Assembly (NCBI GenBank): GCA_022843805.1
Contig: JALHMY010000002.1
Span: forward strand, 1-64,000
Source: Fuerstiella sp.
GTDB lineage: Bacteria; Planctomycetota; Planctomycetia; Planctomycetales; Planctomycetaceae
Direction of reading: 5' to 3'
Length of the DNA: 64,000 bases
This document shows positions 37,047-44,742 of the stretch, in pieces; within the stretch, counting starts at the first letter, position 1, and every line of letters begins with the position of its first letter. The position numbers and the translations under genes were made by a program. Under the pieces are notes generated by a model that made no database searches, was not told the DNA's origin, and was given only the letters and a program-made list of their open reading frames with translations.

Positions 37047-37310
37047 CTATCGTGGGGGCGATCGGGCGGGTAAACCTTCGTTGCGGAAGACGTCATTAAG
37101 TGAACGAAGGGAGATGATCGCAGGTGAACCTGTTTGTATCTGCCCGGCGGCAGGAATGACATCGCTTAGTCGCTGGCCATCCAGGTTGTCCGGCAGATGA
37201 ATCACCACACCGTTGGGAAGTTCCACACGCAGGCTGCTGACCATCGTCTGAACATCATCGTTCTGGCGCCGGGATTTCCGTGAATCGACCGACCGTGTTT
37301 TCAGACGCTC
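37047..37310 (-). pseudogene. Possible IS66-type TnpA accessory fragment
   Basis: The frame reads SLRVELPNGVVIHLPDN then RLSDVIPAAG, resembling the C-terminal part of the small IS66-family accessory protein TnpA (VELPNG-V-hydrophobic-LP then LxxVI). It runs from the codon after a stop at 37311-37313; an ATG at 37244 starts the conserved part. No IS66 transposase, TnpB or inverted ends are nearby, so it would be a relic. The assignment is weak. Confidence 0.35.
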
Positions 37311-37474
37311 TCAACAAAACTCTTTTGGCGGGAGCTGGAAATCCGGCTGCGGACTTGAGCGGAACTCACCTGAAATGACACATTTTGGTTAGATTCGTTG
37401 TCTGAGATTACCGGTCGTACCGTTGCCGGACTGCCCGCTGTTCGCGCCTCTGAGAATCGCCGATAGAGGGAAGC

Positions 37475-37837
37475 ATGAACGGAATCGACCTCCAATTTGA
37501 TTGTTTGAGCGACGACTGCCTGAAAGTTCTGGCCAGCTATGCTGTTCGGGAACTGGCCGCCCGAGCGAGTAATCCGGATGGGGGCGGATGGCTGGACCGG
37601 ATTGATGAAGTTCCAGGCATCAGCACCACTTCGCTGACAACAGTTCATGGTTACCTGATTGCTCAGGGAATGCTCAAGTTCGAAATCACTGGTCGCAGTG
37701 TTGGATTGCAGTATCAGATCAGTACTGCCGGGCGAGATGCACTCAATCGCAAACCGGCAGAATCTGCCGATCGCACAGAAACCGAGGATGCCGAAATCCG
37801 GCATGAGGCTCCGTATTCTCGCCGCGGTGCAGCATAG
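37475..37837 (+). CDS. Small winged-helix-like protein
   Basis: 120 residues. Residues 36-95 have the helix-helix-wing pattern of winged-helix DNA-binding domains (GISTTSLTTVHGYLIAQGML, then VGLQYQISTAGRDAL, similar to the wing and last helix of MarR/PadR-like proteins). The C-terminus is charged and probably disordered. The neighbours are repeats and remnants, and it has no obvious operon partner. A regulator role is inferred. Confidence 0.5.
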   Translation: MNGIDLQFDCLSDDCLKVLASYAVRELAARASNPDGGGWLDRIDEVPGISTTSLTTVHGYLIAQGMLKFEITGRSVGLQYQISTAGRDALNRKPAESADRTETEDAEIRHEAPYSRRGAA

Positions 37838-37869
37838 TGCTCTGTCAGTACATCGTTTTGGTGTACGAT

Positions 37870-37911
37870 GGGCATTCCTGCCCGTCAAAATGCAGTCGGA
37901 CAGGAATGTCC
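37870..37911. repeat. Imperfect inverted repeat (dispersed planctomycete-type element)
   Basis: GGGCATTCCTGCCC at 37870-37883 and GGACAGGAATGTCC at 37898-37911 pair imperfectly around 14 bases. The reading frame across it encodes GQECPTYI, a peptide I recall from repeat-derived short ORFs in planctomycetes. It lies in the 432-bp gap (37838-38269) upstream of the SMP-30 gene, in which no gene is seen. Confidence 0.4.
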
Positions 37912-38269
37912 AACCTACATTTCAAGACTTGACAGAGCAGTAGCGGCAAAGATCACACAGACGCTATCTTCCGACGTATCAAAAGATGTGGCGCGATGTT
38001 GCCATCACCGCAGAGCCGCACAACAGACTCGGACTGCGGATTTTCTTCAGCGTGGCTTGCCTGACGCTGCGAATGCAGCGGAAATCACCGCACACTGGGC
38101 GCCATCAAAGACTGGTTTTCAACTCAGCGGCCCTGTTTTCTGCCCGCTTTTGCCGGAGCCAATTTTTCTGTGACGCGACGGACGCTCTTTTTTCGTGGAT
38201 TCGTTATGGTCCGTCGTGTCGGGAGTATGGCGAAAAATTTGAATAGCTTTTTGAGAAGGGCGAGCACCT

Positions 38270-39448
38270 GTGAGACAGTTCTCTTCGATCGAATCCGAAT
38301 CAGTAAAGGCTCAGGCGGGCAATGGCAGCTGCAGGACTGCGGCCAGTGGCAGTCAGCAGGGAGGTCGACGTGCATTTCTGACGACAGCAGCGGCGGGCGC
38401 CGCTTTTTTGACGACTGGTCTGCGGAGTCTCACTGCTGAAGACGAATATGGCCCGGATGCACCGCCCGTTCGTTATCCTGATCCTCGCCTGGTGACCCTC
38501 GACGACCGATTTGCAGCACTTAAACTGGGTAACACTCCGATTCAGCGTGTCTACCACAGCAAACAGATGCTGTGGGCTGAAGGGCCTGCATGGAATGCTG
38601 TGGGACGATACCTGATCTGGAGTGACATTCCGAACAATATTCAGCATCGCTGGCTTGAAGAGGATGGGCATGTCAGTGTTTTTCGAAATCCTGCCAACAA
38701 CAGTAATGGCAACACGTTCGACTTTCAGGGCCGACAGCTCAGTTTCGAACATCTGACTCGAAGTGTCGCCCGCTATGAGCACGATGGAACTCGGACTGTG
38801 CTGGCCAGCACCTATGGCGGAAAGTCTTTGAACGCTCCCAATGATGGAGTTGTCCATCCGAACGGAGATATCTGGTTTACTGATCCTGGCTACGGCGGGC
38901 TGATGGACTACGAAGGGGCACTTGCCAATACAGGTTCCGTCCAGCCATATCAGAAGGAAGCAATCTATCGGATTGAGGCGGCGACGGGAAAGGTGATCAA
39001 GGTTGCGGATGACATCGCCAAACCCAACGGGCTGTGTTTCTCTCCCGACTACAAAACTCTGTATGCGGCAGATACCGGAGCATCTCATTATAAGGATGCT
39101 CCCAAAGTGATCCGAATGTGGGATGTTGCCGAAGAGTCCAAACTCACCAACGGCCGGCTGTTTGCATCAATGGAGCTGGAGCTGGGCGGAAAGACGGTGG
39201 CAGGTTTCGCGGATGGTATTCGGGCTGATAAAGATGGGAACATATGGGCGAGTGCGGGCTGGGTTGGCCAGGGCTATGATGGAGTTCACATTTTCGCGCC
39301 GGATGGCAAGCGAATTGGCCAGATTCTATTGCCCGAAATCTGCAGCAACGTGTGCTTCGGCGGAACCAAAAGGAATCGGCTGTTCATGACGGCCAGCCAG
39401 TCAGTATACGCCGTGTATGTGAATACTCGGGGAGCTCACCTGACATAG
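38270..39448 (+). CDS. SMP-30/gluconolactonase family protein with Tat leader
   Basis: A 392-residue protein with a GTG start preceded by a purine-rich stretch. The N-terminus carries a twin-arginine-type leader (GRRAFLTTAAAGAAFLTTG), so it is probably exported folded. The six-bladed propeller shows the SMP-30 landmarks EGPAWNAVGRYLIWSDI, NAPNDGVVHPNGDIWFTDPGYG, KPNGLCFSPDYKTLYAAD, FADGIRADKDGNIWAS and CFGGTKRNRLFMTAS; the metal-binding Glu, Asn and Asp positions are present. Family members hydrolyse sugar lactones such as gluconolactone. Sugar oxidation in the periplasm is a plausible context; the substrate is unknown. Confidence 0.93.
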   Translation: MRQFSSIESESVKAQAGNGSCRTAASGSQQGGRRAFLTTAAAGAAFLTTGLRSLTAEDEYGPDAPPVRYPDPRLVTLDDRFAALKLGNTPIQRVYHSKQMLWAEGPAWNAVGRYLIWSDIPNNIQHRWLEEDGHVSVFRNPANNSNGNTFDFQGRQLSFEHLTRSVARYEHDGTRTVLASTYGGKSLNAPNDGVVHPNGDIWFTDPGYGGLMDYEGALANTGSVQPYQKEAIYRIEAATGKVIKVADDIAKPNGLCFSPDYKTLYAADTGASHYKDAPKVIRMWDVAEESKLTNGRLFASMELELGGKTVAGFADGIRADKDGNIWASAGWVGQGYDGVHIFAPDGKRIGQILLPEICSNVCFGGTKRNRLFMTASQSVYAVYVNTRGAHLT

Positions 39449-39483
39449 ATTCTGCGATGACTCGATCTTATCGCCGACAATAA

Positions 39484-39846
39484 CTGCCGCGTCCGCCCGG
39501 CATCCTGCCGGAGCTTCCGGATCTGGACCCGGGCGGAGTTGTGTTGAAGACGGCTGACGGCAACATCTATCATGCTGGCGATACAGGATTGTTTTACGAC
39601 ATGACGCTCATCGGTGAAGAGGGGATCCGCGTGGCGATCCTGCCAATCGGGGACAATTACACCATGGGGCCGGAAGACGCGATTCGGGCAACAAACCTGT
39701 CAAAGCCCGAGGTTGTCGTGCCAGTTCACTACAATACTTTCGCGTTGATTGAACAGGATGTGGAACTGTGGGCCGAGAAAACTCGAGCGTTAACGCAGGC
39801 CCGGCCCGTGGTGTTGGATCCGGGTGAGTGCTTTGAACTCATGTGA
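39484..39846 (+). pseudogene. N-terminally truncated UPF0173 metallo-beta-lactamase-fold hydrolase
   Basis: The last about 100 residues match the C-terminal half of UPF0173 metal-dependent hydrolases (about 230 residues): NIYHAGDTGLFYDM, VAILPIGDNYTMGPEDAI, PEVVVPVHYNTFALI. Upstream the frame continues only to a stop at 39481-39483 (the LPDLDPGGVV part still fits partly), and the N-terminal HxHxDH metal motif is absent. A GTG at 39541 could start translation, but the product would lack half of the active site. It follows the SMP-30 gene by about 90 bp. Confidence 0.7.
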
Positions 39847-40016
39847 AACAAGTTCCGGCAGAAGTCGACAAAACACCTTAGTACCGCTGGAAATTCAGGG
39901 CTCGGAAACTAGGATGCCAGGGCTGAGATAAGCAGGAATCAATCGGGGAATTTGGCCGGAATGTCGACCAGAATTTCATAATTTTCACCGTTCCTTAACG
40001 ATTTTCAATGTGAATC

Positions 40017-40838
40017 ATGGCTTCTGTTCCAACACGGATTGACGGACCTGTTGCTGTCATTGGTGACGTTCATGGCCAGACAGACAAGTTGCGAGAGATT
40101 ATTCGGCAGCTGGCCTCCGTTCCGAAAATCAATCAGCGATGGATCGTATTTATCGGCGACCTGGTGGATCGGGGGCCGGATCCGGCTGGTACAGTGCAGC
40201 TGTATTGCGATCTGGCAAAGCAGCATGGAAAGGTGACGTGGTTGTGTGGTAACCATGAGCTGGCCATGGCCTGTTCGCTCGGTCTGATTAAAACGCCCGA
40301 TTTCGTCGATTTTTCCGGTCGCTGGCTGGATCATTACGATTCCCATACGACATTTCAGTCGTATGGCGTGAAGCATCGGGACATGGAAGGACTTCGGGCC
40401 GCTTTGCCGGAGGAGCATATTCGGCTGTTGTCGGATTTGCCGTGGGGCATTGAGCACTCGGATTACCTCTTTGTGCATGCCGGTCTGGATCGCAATCTGC
40501 CGTTTGAGACGCAGGTTCGAATATTGCGTGAACGCGACTATTCGCTCAGTCATCCACCCTGGCTGTATTCCAAGGATTTTATTTTGACCGGTCCGCCGGC
40601 GGATTCTCCCGTCACTGTGGTGATGGGCCATGTCCCGATTCCCAAAGTGACGTTTGGTAATGGGCTGATTGCAACCGATACGACGGGCGGAGTGGGTGGA
40701 GATCTGAGCTGTGTTCTTCTCCCTGAGAACATTGTACTGACCTCCGGTGCACAGCAGAGCCAGACTCCGCAGTCTGGACGACGTGTGCCAGCGGCTGCCG
40801 GACCACCTGCTCGCAAGTCCTGGTGGAAGCCCTGGTAG
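40017..40838 (+). CDS. Metallophosphoesterase, PPP (calcineurin-like) type
   Basis: A 273-residue protein. All motifs of the PPP/ApaH-like metallophosphatases are visible: GDVHGQ near residue 17, GDLVDRGPD near 49, GNHEL near 78, then HAGLD near 156 and GHVPIP near 204. These bind two metal ions and phosphate. Possible roles are protein phosphatase or dinucleoside polyphosphatase, and the sequence does not decide between them. The C-terminal 30 residues are Pro/Ala-rich. It lies 249 bp upstream of the transketolase gene. Confidence 0.92.
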   Translation: MASVPTRIDGPVAVIGDVHGQTDKLREIIRQLASVPKINQRWIVFIGDLVDRGPDPAGTVQLYCDLAKQHGKVTWLCGNHELAMACSLGLIKTPDFVDFSGRWLDHYDSHTTFQSYGVKHRDMEGLRAALPEEHIRLLSDLPWGIEHSDYLFVHAGLDRNLPFETQVRILRERDYSLSHPPWLYSKDFILTGPPADSPVTVVMGHVPIPKVTFGNGLIATDTTGGVGGDLSCVLLPENIVLTSGAQQSQTPQSGRRVPAAAGPPARKSWWKPW

Positions 40839-41087
40839 CCAGTTTTTGTCTTTGCCGCTGTTTCTGGCATGTTTCCCTTCCTTCAGCTGGTCGGGAAAAG
40901 CCTGAACGAGGGGACATTGGTTTGCAATTCTGCTGCGGGCTCTCATACTTCCGCTGCTCTGAGCAGAAGCTGCTGGCTGAATTTTATCCGGCACCATCAG
41001 GAGATGGTGTATCACTCTGACTGTAATGTGTACATGGAGTGTGGAGCGAGTGCAGCGGATTGATGCATTTTCCGGAGAATTTTGACC

Positions 41088-43022
41088 ATGTCTGTAGTTG
41101 CTGAATTTCCTGTTCCAGTTTCTGAATTCAAATCCATTGCGCTCAATCCGGCGAACCCCGTTCTGACCGATGAGCAGCGGGGTGTGCTGGAGCAGAATAT
41201 TCGTTTTTGCCGTGATGCGATCGTCTTTTTTACAGCGGTTGCGGACGCGAAAGGTTTGGGGGGGCACACAGGCGGTCCTTATGACACTGTCCCCGAAGTC
41301 TGTGTTATGCATGCCTTCATGCAGCATGCAGCGAATGGCGGCACCCCGGACGTGCTTCCCATTTTTTTTGACGAAGCCGGACACCGCGTTGCGACACAGT
41401 ATCTGCTGGCGGTACTTGAAGGCGAACTTCCGGTTGAAAAACTCTATCACTATCGGGAGTACCTCTCACATCTGCCGGGGCATCCGGAGCGAGGTTTTAC
41501 GCCAGGCGTTAAATTCTCTTCAGGCCGTCTTGGGCATATGTGGCCATTCGTTAACGGCGTCGCGATTGCCAACCCAGGTAAAGTTGTCTTTATGCTGGGT
41601 TCAGACGGATCACAGATGGAAGGGAATGACGCCGAGGCAGCACGCCTGGCGGTTTCTCAGAACCTGAACGTCAAACTGCTGATTGATGATAATGACGTGA
41701 CCATTGCCGGGCATCCATCCGACTATCTTCCCGGTTTTGATGTGGCGAAGACACTTGCAGGGCATGGATTAAAAGTTGACATTGGCGAGGGCGAGGACCT
41801 GGGCCAGCTGTATGCTCGTATGTGTGCGGCTGTGACTTCGTCCGGTCCTGTTGCACTCATCAATCGGCGAAAGATGTGTGTTGGGATCAAGGGTCTGGAA
41901 GGCAGTGCCCATGGGCACGACGTGATCAAGGTATCGGTTGCGAAAGAGTATCTGGCGGCTCGGGGCCGAACTGCCGCAGTCGAGTTTCTTGACAGTGTCA
42001 AAAAGGGACCGAGTGGTCCCACATATCAGGGCAGCTGTACAAAGAGCAGCGGCAGAAACCGAGACCTGTTTGGTAAAATTCTGAACGACATCCTCGATGG
42101 AATCCCGGAAGCTCAGCGGATTGCCAGTGTGCGAGTCTTCGACAGTGACCTTGAGGGTTCCTGCGGTCTCAACCATGTGCGAGCCAAACATCCGGAAGTC
42201 TTTGTTCGGGCCGGGATCATGGAACGCGGCAATTTCAGTGCGGCGGCCGGATTTGGTTTCGAAGAAGGTAAACAGGGTGTTTTTGCGACGTTTTCCGCTT
42301 TCCTGGAGATGGTGGTTTCCGAAATCACCATGGCACGACTCAATCAGTCGAATGTTCTGGCACACTTTTCTCACGCCGGATGCGACGATATGGCTGACAA
42401 TACCTGCCATTTCGGGCTGAATAACATGTTCGCGGCTAATGGGTTACCGGACGAAGGTCGTGATCGAACACGGCTGTACTTCCCGGCGGATCAGCATCAG
42501 TTCAGAGCCTGTCTGAAGAGGATTTTTGGCGATCCTGGTTTGAGATTTATCTTCTCCACGCGATCTGCAGTTCCTGATCTGCTGACGGAATCCGGTGAGA
42601 GAATCTATGCGGATGATTTTCAGTTTGAGTCAGGAAAAGATGATGTGATTCGAGAAGGATCAGCGGGTTACATCGTAACGTTTGGCGAGACGGTTTACCG
42701 GGCGCTGGATGCTGTGATTCGGCTGAAAGCTGAGGGTATCAGCGTCGGACTGATCAACAAGTCGACTCTGAATGTCTATGACGAATCCATGATGAAGAAG
42801 CTTGCGGCGGCGCCGGCAGTTCTGGTTGCCGAGTCATTGAACGTCAGCACGGGACTTGGATCTCGCTTCGGCAGCGAACTGCTCAAACGAGGCTTTCGCG
42901 GACGATACAATCATATTGGAACGAATCGTGAAGGATCGGGCGGCCTGTGGCAGCAGATGGGCCATCAGGGCATCGATTCTGACGGAATTATGGACTCAGT
43001 TAAGAGCCTGCTGAAGTCGTAA
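41088..43022 (+). CDS. tkt: Transketolase
   Basis: A 644-residue thiamin-diphosphate enzyme of the pentose phosphate pathway, in one chain. The N-terminal domain has GGHTGGPYDTVPEV and GSDGSQMEGNDAEAAR (ThDP/Mg-binding GDG region in variant GSDG form), the pyrimidine-binding domain GIMERGNFSAAAGFGFEEG, and the C-terminal domain VLVAESLNVSTGLGS. The ATG at 41088 has GGAGA about 9 bases upstream. The substrate-binding sequence departs somewhat from canonical Tkt (N-terminal IRFCRDAIVFFTAVADAKGLGGHTGG), so a transketolase-like enzyme for another sugar phosphate cannot be excluded. A GH15-like gene follows 30 bp later, probably in one operon. Confidence 0.85.
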   Translation: MSVVAEFPVPVSEFKSIALNPANPVLTDEQRGVLEQNIRFCRDAIVFFTAVADAKGLGGHTGGPYDTVPEVCVMHAFMQHAANGGTPDVLPIFFDEAGHRVATQYLLAVLEGELPVEKLYHYREYLSHLPGHPERGFTPGVKFSSGRLGHMWPFVNGVAIANPGKVVFMLGSDGSQMEGNDAEAARLAVSQNLNVKLLIDDNDVTIAGHPSDYLPGFDVAKTLAGHGLKVDIGEGEDLGQLYARMCAAVTSSGPVALINRRKMCVGIKGLEGSAHGHDVIKVSVAKEYLAARGRTAAVEFLDSVKKGPSGPTYQGSCTKSSGRNRDLFGKILNDILDGIPEAQRIASVRVFDSDLEGSCGLNHVRAKHPEVFVRAGIMERGNFSAAAGFGFEEGKQGVFATFSAFLEMVVSEITMARLNQSNVLAHFSHAGCDDMADNTCHFGLNNMFAANGLPDEGRDRTRLYFPADQHQFRACLKRIFGDPGLRFIFSTRSAVPDLLTESGERIYADDFQFESGKDDVIREGSAGYIVTFGETVYRALDAVIRLKAEGISVGLINKSTLNVYDESMMKKLAAAPAVLVAESLNVSTGLGSRFGSELLKRGFRGRYNHIGTNREGSGGLWQQMGHQGIDSDGIMDSVKSLLKS

Positions 43023-43052
43023 GCTGAAGGTTATTATCGGTTGGAGAACAGG

Positions 43053-44366
43053 ATGTCTCGCCAGTATGATCGGGTCTCTCCGGAGTCCTGGGTTGACGAA
43101 ACCAGTACGGCAGAAGATCTGCGCGGTCTGATGCGTTTCCTTACCGAGCGTGGAACGTTTCAGTTTCCATCGCTGTCAAACGGTCTGTTCTCCGCTTCAG
43201 CCGGAGGCAGTGAGGATATTACGGTTACCGGATATCACAGCATCTGGCTTCGTGACAATATGCACATTGCCTGGGCTCACTGGATGGTGCTGAATGATGC
43301 GGCACCTGCAAGGCGATGCGTGCAGACGCTGTTTGATTTTTATGTGAGGCATCAGCATCGGTTCACGCAGATTATTGAAGGAAAAGCAGACTTCAATGAA
43401 CCGATGAATCGCCCGCACGTTCGCTTTAGCGGCGAAAACCTGTCTGAGCTTCCTGAGAAATGGTCTCATGCTCAGAATGATGCGCTGGGGTATTTTCTGT
43501 GGCTGGTCAGTCGGCTGATGCTGCATCAGCAGCTGGTGCTCACACCAGCCCAGTGGGAGATTGTTGCCGATCTGATTCACTTCTGGAGAGTGATCAGATT
43601 CTGGCAGGATGAAGACAGCGGGCACTGGGAAGAGAGCCGAAAGGTTTCTGCATCCAGTATTGGTGTGGCCACCGCCGGGCTGACATTGCTGCGCAGGCTG
43701 ATGGACCGAAGCCACGTGCAGCAACACCTCAGCGGTGTTCGGCATCCCGTAACGGCCTCGGATGTGCAGGAGCTGATTGAACGAGGGCAGCAGGCTTTAA
43801 GTGAAATCCTGCCTTTTGAGTGTATCCAGACGGATCCTGCAAAGGGACGCAGGTATGACGCTGCTCTGCTGTTTCTGATTTACCCTCTGAATGTTGTTGA
43901 TCGTTCAGTGGCCGAAATGATCCTCAGCAATGTTCGCGGAAACCTGCAGGGCCCTTTCGGCATTCGGCGATATCCGGGAGATTCCTACTGGTGTGCCGAC
44001 TATAAGAAATTGCTGGACGCCAGTACTCGAACGGCCGATTTCAGCGACAACATGGAGGCGCGTGACGCTCTGCTGAAGCCTGGGATGGAGGCACAGTGGT
44101 GCATCTTTGATCCGATCATTTCGTGTATGTATGGTGTGTGGTATTTGCAGGAATATGCGGAGTCGGACCGTCGGCAGCAGATTGTTCATCTGCGACGATC
44201 ACTTTCCCAGCTGACATCCGTCGGCAGTCGTTTTGGGGCGTATCGCTGTCCGGAATCGTATTATTGTGAGTCCGGACAATGGACACCGAACGACATTACC
44301 CCCCTGCTCTGGACGCAGGCCAATCTCTGGCAGGCGCTGAAGCTGATGGAACGCACTCTCCTGTAG
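43053..44366 (+). CDS. Glycoside hydrolase family 15-like protein
   Basis: About 437 residues, cytoplasmic. Fits the (alpha/alpha)6 fold of GH15/phosphorylase-kinase-alpha-like proteins: GYHSIWLRDNMHIAWAH near residue 65, HAQNDALGYFLWLV near 145, DEDSGHWEESRKVSASSIGVA near 190 with the catalytic-type Glu, then YPGDSYWCADYKK and QWTPNDITPLLWTQANLWQALKLM at the end. Such enzymes release glucose from alpha-glucans or act regulatorily. The ATG at 43053 has GGAG upstream. It follows transketolase by 30 bp, linking it to sugar metabolism. Exact activity is uncertain. Confidence 0.85.
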   Translation: MSRQYDRVSPESWVDETSTAEDLRGLMRFLTERGTFQFPSLSNGLFSASAGGSEDITVTGYHSIWLRDNMHIAWAHWMVLNDAAPARRCVQTLFDFYVRHQHRFTQIIEGKADFNEPMNRPHVRFSGENLSELPEKWSHAQNDALGYFLWLVSRLMLHQQLVLTPAQWEIVADLIHFWRVIRFWQDEDSGHWEESRKVSASSIGVATAGLTLLRRLMDRSHVQQHLSGVRHPVTASDVQELIERGQQALSEILPFECIQTDPAKGRRYDAALLFLIYPLNVVDRSVAEMILSNVRGNLQGPFGIRRYPGDSYWCADYKKLLDASTRTADFSDNMEARDALLKPGMEAQWCIFDPIISCMYGVWYLQEYAESDRRQQIVHLRRSLSQLTSVGSRFGAYRCPESYYCESGQWTPNDITPLLWTQANLWQALKLMERTLL

Positions 44367-44434
44367 AGAGACTGGCTGCAATAGTTGCTTCTGACTGGAT
44401 GCTGCCAGAACGATCCCAGGCCGGATTTCGGTTG

Positions 44435-44742
44435 GGCGAGCGGCAAGATTGTTTTTACCGGAAGGGGCTCCTGCAGAGCTTTTTTTATCGGGAGGGCGAG
44501 GCTCCCGCCGAGCCGAGCTTTCACGGCTCACCAGGAGCTTCGCCCTCCCGTCTGCTTTTCACGGCTCAGCAGGAGCTTCGCCCTCCCGTCTGCTTTTTTC
44601 GGCTCAGCAGGAGCTTCGCCCTCCCGTCTGCTTTTCACGGCTCAGCAGGAGCTTCGCCCTCCCGTCTGCTTTTCACGGCTCAGCAGGAGCTTCGCCCTCC
44701 CGGCGGCCGTGGTGATTGGTATATTTTCAAGTGCCGGTCGCC
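44435..44742 (+). mobile_element. MITE-like repeat element, copy 1
   Basis: A 308-bp non-coding element bounded by GGCGAGCGGCAA at the left and the degenerate inverse GCCGGTCGCC at the right. It contains one or two units reading GGGAGGGCGAGGCTCCCGCC followed by five direct 38-bp units in the opposite sense, so the whole can fold into a long hairpin. A second copy in opposite orientation lies at 60400-60639 with the same ends and flanking motifs (AATTGT near the left end, ATTGGTAT near the right end). No transposase is present. Its right end touches the stop codon (44743) of the P-type ATPase gene. Confidence 0.75.
44524..44702. repeat. Five tandem 38-bp units inside the MITE-like element
   Basis: Units start at 44524, 44562, 44600, 44638 and 44676; each reads CGGCTCAGCAGGAGCTTCGC then CCTCCCGTCTGCTTTTCA with few changes. 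The period is exactly 38. There are no unique spacers, so it is not a CRISPR array. All three plus frames read through it and give repetitive false peptides. Confidence 0.9.

Larger units (their letters stand above)
36207..37474. other. 1.3-kb gene-poor region with remnants
   Basis: No intact gene is supported. It holds an IS66-like fragment (37047-37310) and two hairpin repeats (36999-37046). Frames at 36352-36814 on both strands lack family patterns. It separates the restriction remnant from the small winged-helix gene. Confidence 0.5.

Noticed and set aside
44524-44702. Possible CRISPR array (regular 38-bp repeats)
   Set aside because: The units touch each other, with no unique spacers, and no cas genes are nearby.
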